Assembly: GCA_018398765.1 (NCBI GenBank)
Contig: JAHBMJ010003899.1
Span: forward strand, 5,001-25,000
From: Chromera velia
Taxonomy: Eukaryota > Sar > Chromeraceae
Length of the DNA stretch: 20,000 nt
Direction: 5' to 3'
The translations under genes and the position numbers were made by a program. The first letter of the stretch is position 1. Every line of letters begins with the position of its first letter. The notes beneath the pieces were generated by a model, which saw nothing but the letters and a program-made list of their open reading frames with translations, was not told the origin of the DNA and ran no database searches. Positions 16,411 through 20,000 of the stretch are shown piece after piece.

Positions 16411-16700
16411 AACTCAACTGAATTGTCAGTAGTTTGATGAAAATTGAACACTCTTAATTCGAAGTCTTGGAGACTACTTACATACTGATACGATCAACTG
16501 AAGTCAACTACTAATACGTCTGGGCCCCTTGGTCCCTTTGCGCCTTCTAGCCTAGGGTCTTCTACCTCTACCGACCTCTACTTCTGCCGGGGCTCTTCAC
16601 CTCTACCCACAAATCTGTTCTTTGCCGACACTAAGTCGAAACAGTGTTAGTATAAAGTTCTAACTCATCATAGTTCATAAAAAATTTACCTCCAAAATTT
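16411..16700. other. Right flank of the retrotransposon, no gene seen
   Basis: Unique-looking sequence with a CT-rich stretch around 16520-16615 containing repeated CCTCTACY units. No open frame or RNA gene is supported. Confidence 0.6.
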
Positions 16701-16810
16701 GCTAAATTCCTCTAAACTCCTGTCTTTAAATTCCTTTAGATTCCTAGCTAAATTCCTCTAAATTCCTGTCTAAATTCCTCTAATTTAATTCTTATCTAAA
16801 TTTTTAGGTC
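16701..16810 (-). repeat. GGAATTTAGA minisatellite, right arm (inverted)
   Basis: Tandem CTAAATTCCT units, the reverse complement of the array at 2879-2986. The similarity extends past the array. The left edge, read in reverse complement, has TCTAAATTCCTAGGTCCTTACAAGG; the right edge has a diverged match, TCTAAATTTTTAGGTCTTTG followed by CAGAG. The array therefore comes with a conserved border, not only a repeated motif. Confidence 0.85.
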
Positions 16811-17026
16811 TTTGCAGAGTAGGTTTTCAAAAACGAAAAAAGGCTCGTTATTAAACTATATAGTTATAAAGGCATAAAATTATAATTAACGCATTAAAAG
16901 AAATGAAGAATTCAAAAGTTGAGTTTATGAGATATCAGAGATAAATCTGATAAAAAAAAACATATTACTACTAGTATAGCCGCAGCCTGCGTTAGATCAA
17001 CTTTGAAGCTGCCTAGATGGATTTAA
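16811..17026. other. AT-rich intergenic stretch
   Basis: AT-rich with no open frame. A few codon-like blocks just before 17027 could be older, frame-broken parts of the LINE-like fragment that follows. Confidence 0.6.
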
Positions 17027-17233
17027 TATAAAACCTTAAATAAAACGTGTATCTGGATTAACATTCCACTAGTAAGCCTGGTCAATGACATACTGCGTAA
17101 GGAAGCTAACACATTCTTATGTGGGCTGGCGGAACTTTTAAGTGAAAAGTGGAGGCAGGGGTATATAGAAAGGTGTGTGGACGAATCCAAGCTTGGCAGC
17201 CTCGGCTGCAAGTTGCCTACCTACGGGCAGTAA
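17027..17233 (+). pseudogene. LINE-like reverse transcriptase tail fragment
   Basis: A stop-to-stop frame of 68 codons ending at TAA 17231-17233. It reads PLVSLVNDILRKEANTFLCG, then a linker and GYIERCVDESKLGSLGCKLP. The arrangement (hydrophobic segment, charged helix, F-L-x-G, about 25 residues, then K-x-G-x-L-G-x-K) resembles the conserved end of many non-LTR reverse transcriptases, where FxWG is followed by PKxxGGLG. The match is to a pattern only, residues such as the Trp are missing, and no catalytic RT motif is nearby. It is a small relic at best. Confidence 0.3.
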
Positions 17234-17382
17234 GTACGTGCATCAGGGGTATGCAAGGCCACTCCAGTGAAGGGGGAGAGATGAGGGGATTCAGAAGTAC
17301 ACTTGTCCTTGTGGACAACTGAACTGTAAAAGACTGATCGAGTAGAACCTAGAGTGTTACAATGTAGCCAGGTGTTCCTACA
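17234..17382. other. Short spacer, nothing recognised
   Basis: Purine-rich sequence between the LINE-like fragment and the GGGAAATCT array. No coding or RNA feature is supported. Confidence 0.5.
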
Positions 17383-17690
17383 AAAAAAATATAGAAATCG
17401 TTGGGAAATCTGTGGGAAATTGATGGGAAATCTGAGGGAAATTCTAGTAAAATCTAAGGAAAATCTATGGAAAATTGATGAGAAATCTCATATGGGAAAT
17501 CTACTTAGAAATCTGCCTCAGATTTTGATTTTTATTGGGAATCGGCCAGATTTCCACAAATTTCTTATAATTATAGAAATCTAATAGCCCTAGTAATGGG
17601 AAATGTATAGAAATCTTATGAAAATCTTTATAATCATTTCTATATTAAAATTCCCCTCAGATTTCTATAATTTGGGAAATGGCAGGCTGG
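17383..17690. repeat. GGGAAATCT minisatellite with inverted second half
   Basis: Tandem units of GGGAAATCTRT or GGAAAATCTA (about 11-14 bp) run from 17385 to about 17515. After 17515 the complementary orientation appears (CAGATTTTGA, CAGATTTCC, AGATTTCTATAA) mixed with forward units. It is similar in style to, but different in sequence from, the GGAATTTAGA arrays. Confidence 0.75.
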
Positions 17691-18690
17691 AAGGAGCTTT
17701 AGGCCGAGATATGAAGCTGGAAGGGCGCAACCTAACCTAGTCTATCAGAATGAAGCTAGGTTCTCTACCAGGCTCTTCTTTCTTTTGATTAAGCTAGATT
17801 TTGGCAGAAAGAGAACAAGGCCACGCGTTTTTATGTGAGAATGTAAGACTACTCCGCCTTACCGCGGGAATTCAGTGAGTGACCGTCACAGAAAAGCCGT
17901 TCTTGCCTGTGTTATCTTCCTTTCTGGGAGAGGACTGCCCTAAGGGCCTAAACTAGCAGTGTTTCCACGGTTCAACTGCATATTGAACCAGCCGAACGCT
18001 AGGGATAATTTTTTTAAAAAAAGAAAAAAATAATAACAACAAAATTTGGTTATTTTCACTTTTTTTTTTTTTTGTTTTTATGTAAAAAATATGTGGTTCC
18101 CTATACTGTTTTTGCATCTCCACCATGGTTGTGAAAAAAAAAAAAGGTCTGGAGAACGTTTTTTTTGTTTGTTTTTTTGTTTGAAAATTATCTCTAGGCC
18201 GAATGTTAGACGCTCATTTATAAGCCGATAGCGATGATGAATGATGATGATGAATCATTGATGCCGATGGTGCCCTAGAGCACTGTCGCCGTTTTGTCTT
18301 ATCGGGGTCTTATATAGATATAAACGTTCAACATTCAAAAAGTCTCATCAAATATATATATATATATATATATAGAAACGATGGTTACCGACTTCCATGC
18401 ATTCTTGAACTGTTACATACAAATAAATATAAATTAAATTACAGTGTTATACTCAATCCTAGAGTCAATCATTATCATTTCAAAAATCAGTGAAACCATC
18501 TTTTTGTTCTGATCAGTGAGTGTGCGCATGTGCAATAAAGTGTGGATTATCACAGATACATACAAGCGAAATGTTGCAATCTTCATTGGCGACCCGACAA
18601 GGAAAAAAACAGTCAATCAAATATAGCCGGAACGTGAAAATCATGATTCGACTTCACGAGATCCGTTGATTGTTTTGAATTTATTTCTCT
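17691..18690. other. Intergenic stretch with low-complexity tracts
   Basis: No gene supported. It contains a 7-bp-arm hairpin (GGTTCAA/TTGAACC, 17969-17989), poly-A and poly-T runs (18008-18030, 18059-18075), a GATGAT run (18232-18262) and a TA dinucleotide tract (18352-18374). Confidence 0.7.
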
Positions 18691-19800
18691 ATTACAGATC
18701 CGGAGGTGACTGTTTCATTGCATCACCCGAATTTTTCATCCTTTATCTTCCCATTTTCTCGAATGCATGCATGGATCTCTTATGGATGAGGAAAGAATCC
18801 GTCAATCTCCCCTCGATCATGCACCCTTTGATTCACTTTTGCTCTCCATTGAAATTGGAGATCCCTTACAGTCCTGAAACAAAGGGCTTGCATAGTCAAC
18901 CAATCCTGTCTGCATGCTGAACGCGGACATACTTTTCCTCGTTCGGATCGATCGCAAAGAGAGGCCGGGAGAAATCAAGTCAGAAAGGGTACGTGCAAGG
19001 ATCGAGCTCGAAGTCTGCTTGCAGACAAACATGCATCGATCGTGTGAGAGATCGGGAAGGAAGGAGGATCGAGGGATGGATGGATGGATGGATGGAGGGA
19101 GGGAGGGAGGGAGGGAGGGAGAGCGAAAATGAATTAAAGAATGACATTGCATGTATGCATGCATACATACACTCGATATTCATTCAGATCGATCGACGCT
19201 TACGTTAGCACCCGATCCTCTGCACAGGTGCGAACGGGGTCCGCCAGGAAGGAAAGAAGTAAGGACGAAAGAGGAAGGTTTGATTTAGATTTGGAGGTGC
19301 AAAGAAAACGAATGATGCATCGATGCACTCCGATGAACAAACAGCTTGCAAAGACGAGATGAATGTCTAGATGGAAAAGAAAGCTTTCTGACACAGACAG
19401 AGCTACGTGGGAGGAAACAGGTCATCTTGGACCAAGCTACAATTGAAAGCCCCCCCCCCCCGACAGTGCGTGCATGCATGGATGCATTGAAGATGATGCA
19501 TGCATGCTGTAGAGTCACAAGGACATGCACTCCATGAATGAATTCCCTCCCATACACACAGACAGCTGCATGGATGGCAACAGCGATGAATGATCCGTGC
19601 CGATGATCTGTTGGACTGACGGGGATGGAACAGAGGGGCAGGGACGAAGGGGAACGAGGGACGAATGTGCGCGTGTGTCTGTGTGTCCTTTGTTTTGTTT
19701 CATTCTCATTGATTCTTCCTTCCAACAAGTCAGCCGGTCAAGATTCACTCACTCATTCTCGCGACCCGAGCAGATTCAGGTCATCACTCTCTCTCTCTCT
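18691..19800 (+). promoter_or_regulatory. TGCATGC-rich upstream region
   Basis: Six TGCATGC motifs occur in about 750 bases: 18764-18770, 18911-18917, 19156-19162, 19471-19477, 19497-19503 and 19501-19507. I found only two in the rest of the window, both inside the retrotransposon. GATCGATCG and ATGGATGC-type words are also frequent. TGCATGC is a known promoter element bound by AP2 factors in Toxoplasma and relatives. If the host is a coccidian, this would be the promoter/5' UTR of the gene whose exon starts near 19857. Direction is inferred from that exon. Confidence 0.4.
19072..19122. repeat. GGAT microsatellite merging into GGGA microsatellite
   Basis: About six GGAT units turn directly into about seven GGGA units. 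The second half has consecutive GGG runs separated by single A residues, which could form a G-quadruplex on this strand. Confidence 0.9.
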
Positions 19801-19816
19801 CTTTTTTTTTTTTTTT
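19785..19816 (+). repeat. CT run plus poly-T tract
   Basis: (CT)n followed by about 15 T. Next to the coding-like stretch downstream it could serve as the polypyrimidine tract of a splice acceptor, or be an ordinary microsatellite. Confidence 0.7.
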
Positions 19817-19856
19817 ACTGTCGGTCTTCTTCTGGATCGAGTGGGGGCACAATCCA

Positions 19857-20000
19857 GGTGGGGGCAGTGAGGCCATCGAGGGACTTGATCGGTTCGTGGC
19901 CGTGTCTGGTCACCCTCAGAGGGGACAGCTGGGGGAAGATGAGAAGACCAGGAACCAAATTCAGGAGGGGGTCCAACAGGCGAATTCGAAGGGAGACTCT
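19857..20000 (+). CDS. Probable exon running off the right edge
   Basis: The frame starting at 19857 is open to the window end (48 codons). It has a natural composition: GGGSEAIEGLDRFVAVSGHP, then EDEKTRNQIQEGVQQANS. CACAATCCAG just before it, with the CT/poly-T tract 40 bases upstream, gives a plausible acceptor. The frame stays open further upstream to the poly-T, so the exact exon start is uncertain. No ATG in frame is seen nearby. I recognise no domain. The + strand has a competing frame that stops at TGA around 19868, and the opposite strand is also open; both look less protein-like. Confidence 0.4.

Noticed and set aside
17969..17989. Hairpin GGTTCAA/TTGAACC
   Set aside because: A single 7-bp hairpin without a following T run or repeated context is not enough to call a terminator or regulatory element.
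18698..18920. A possible exon after TTTCTCTATTACAG on the + strand
   Set aside because: The acceptor is good and the frame is open for about 74 codons, but the translation is hydrophobic and irregular, the stop comes without a signal, and there is no supporting neighbour.

Overview
The window is nuclear DNA from a eukaryote. It has long simple-sequence tracts, AATAAA-type polyadenylation signals, pyrimidine-rich splice-acceptor-like sites, a tRNA-derived pseudogene or SINE head, and one large LTR retrotransposon. No bacterial gene organisation is present. TGCATGC palindromes cluster in the last 1.3 kb, and I know that motif from coccidian apicomplexan promoters. Chromovirus-like LTR elements are also known from Eimeria. 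A coccidian host is therefore possible, but the sequence does not prove it.

Layout. 1-400: TCTG microsatellite and a 60-bp tandem repeat. 541-2016: three short host coding candidates, none of which I recognise. 2017-2870: AT-rich, no gene. 2879-2986: an 11-12 bp minisatellite, mirrored in inverted orientation at 16701-16810. Between these two arrays lie a tRNA-Val-like sequence (about 3127-3211), a cluster of GTCGAC-type palindromes (3379-3501) and the retrotransposon.

The retrotransposon (3545-16410, read on the minus strand) is a Ty3/gypsy chromovirus about 12.9 kb long. It has two 498-bp LTRs that I count as differing at 13 sites. A 2-kb 5' leader carries about 14 copies of a 79-82 bp repeat. 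Gag and Pol follow: gag domain, CCHC knuckle, DSG protease, YIDD reverse transcriptase, RNase H, HHCC and D,D35E integrase, GPY/F module and chromodomain. A 2.8-kb 3' region holds TG and GATG microsatellites and three copies of the polypurine tract. The domain order is complete, but the frame changes about ten times and is broken by about 16 in-frame stops. Fourteen of those stops are TAA or TAG where glutamine fits. The copy is therefore non-autonomous unless a compensating mechanism exists.

16411-20000: flanking DNA with a weak LINE-like reverse-transcriptase tail (17027-17233), a GGGAAATCT minisatellite (17383-17690), low-complexity sequence, a promoter-like TGCATGC-rich stretch, and a probable exon that runs off the right edge (19857-20000).
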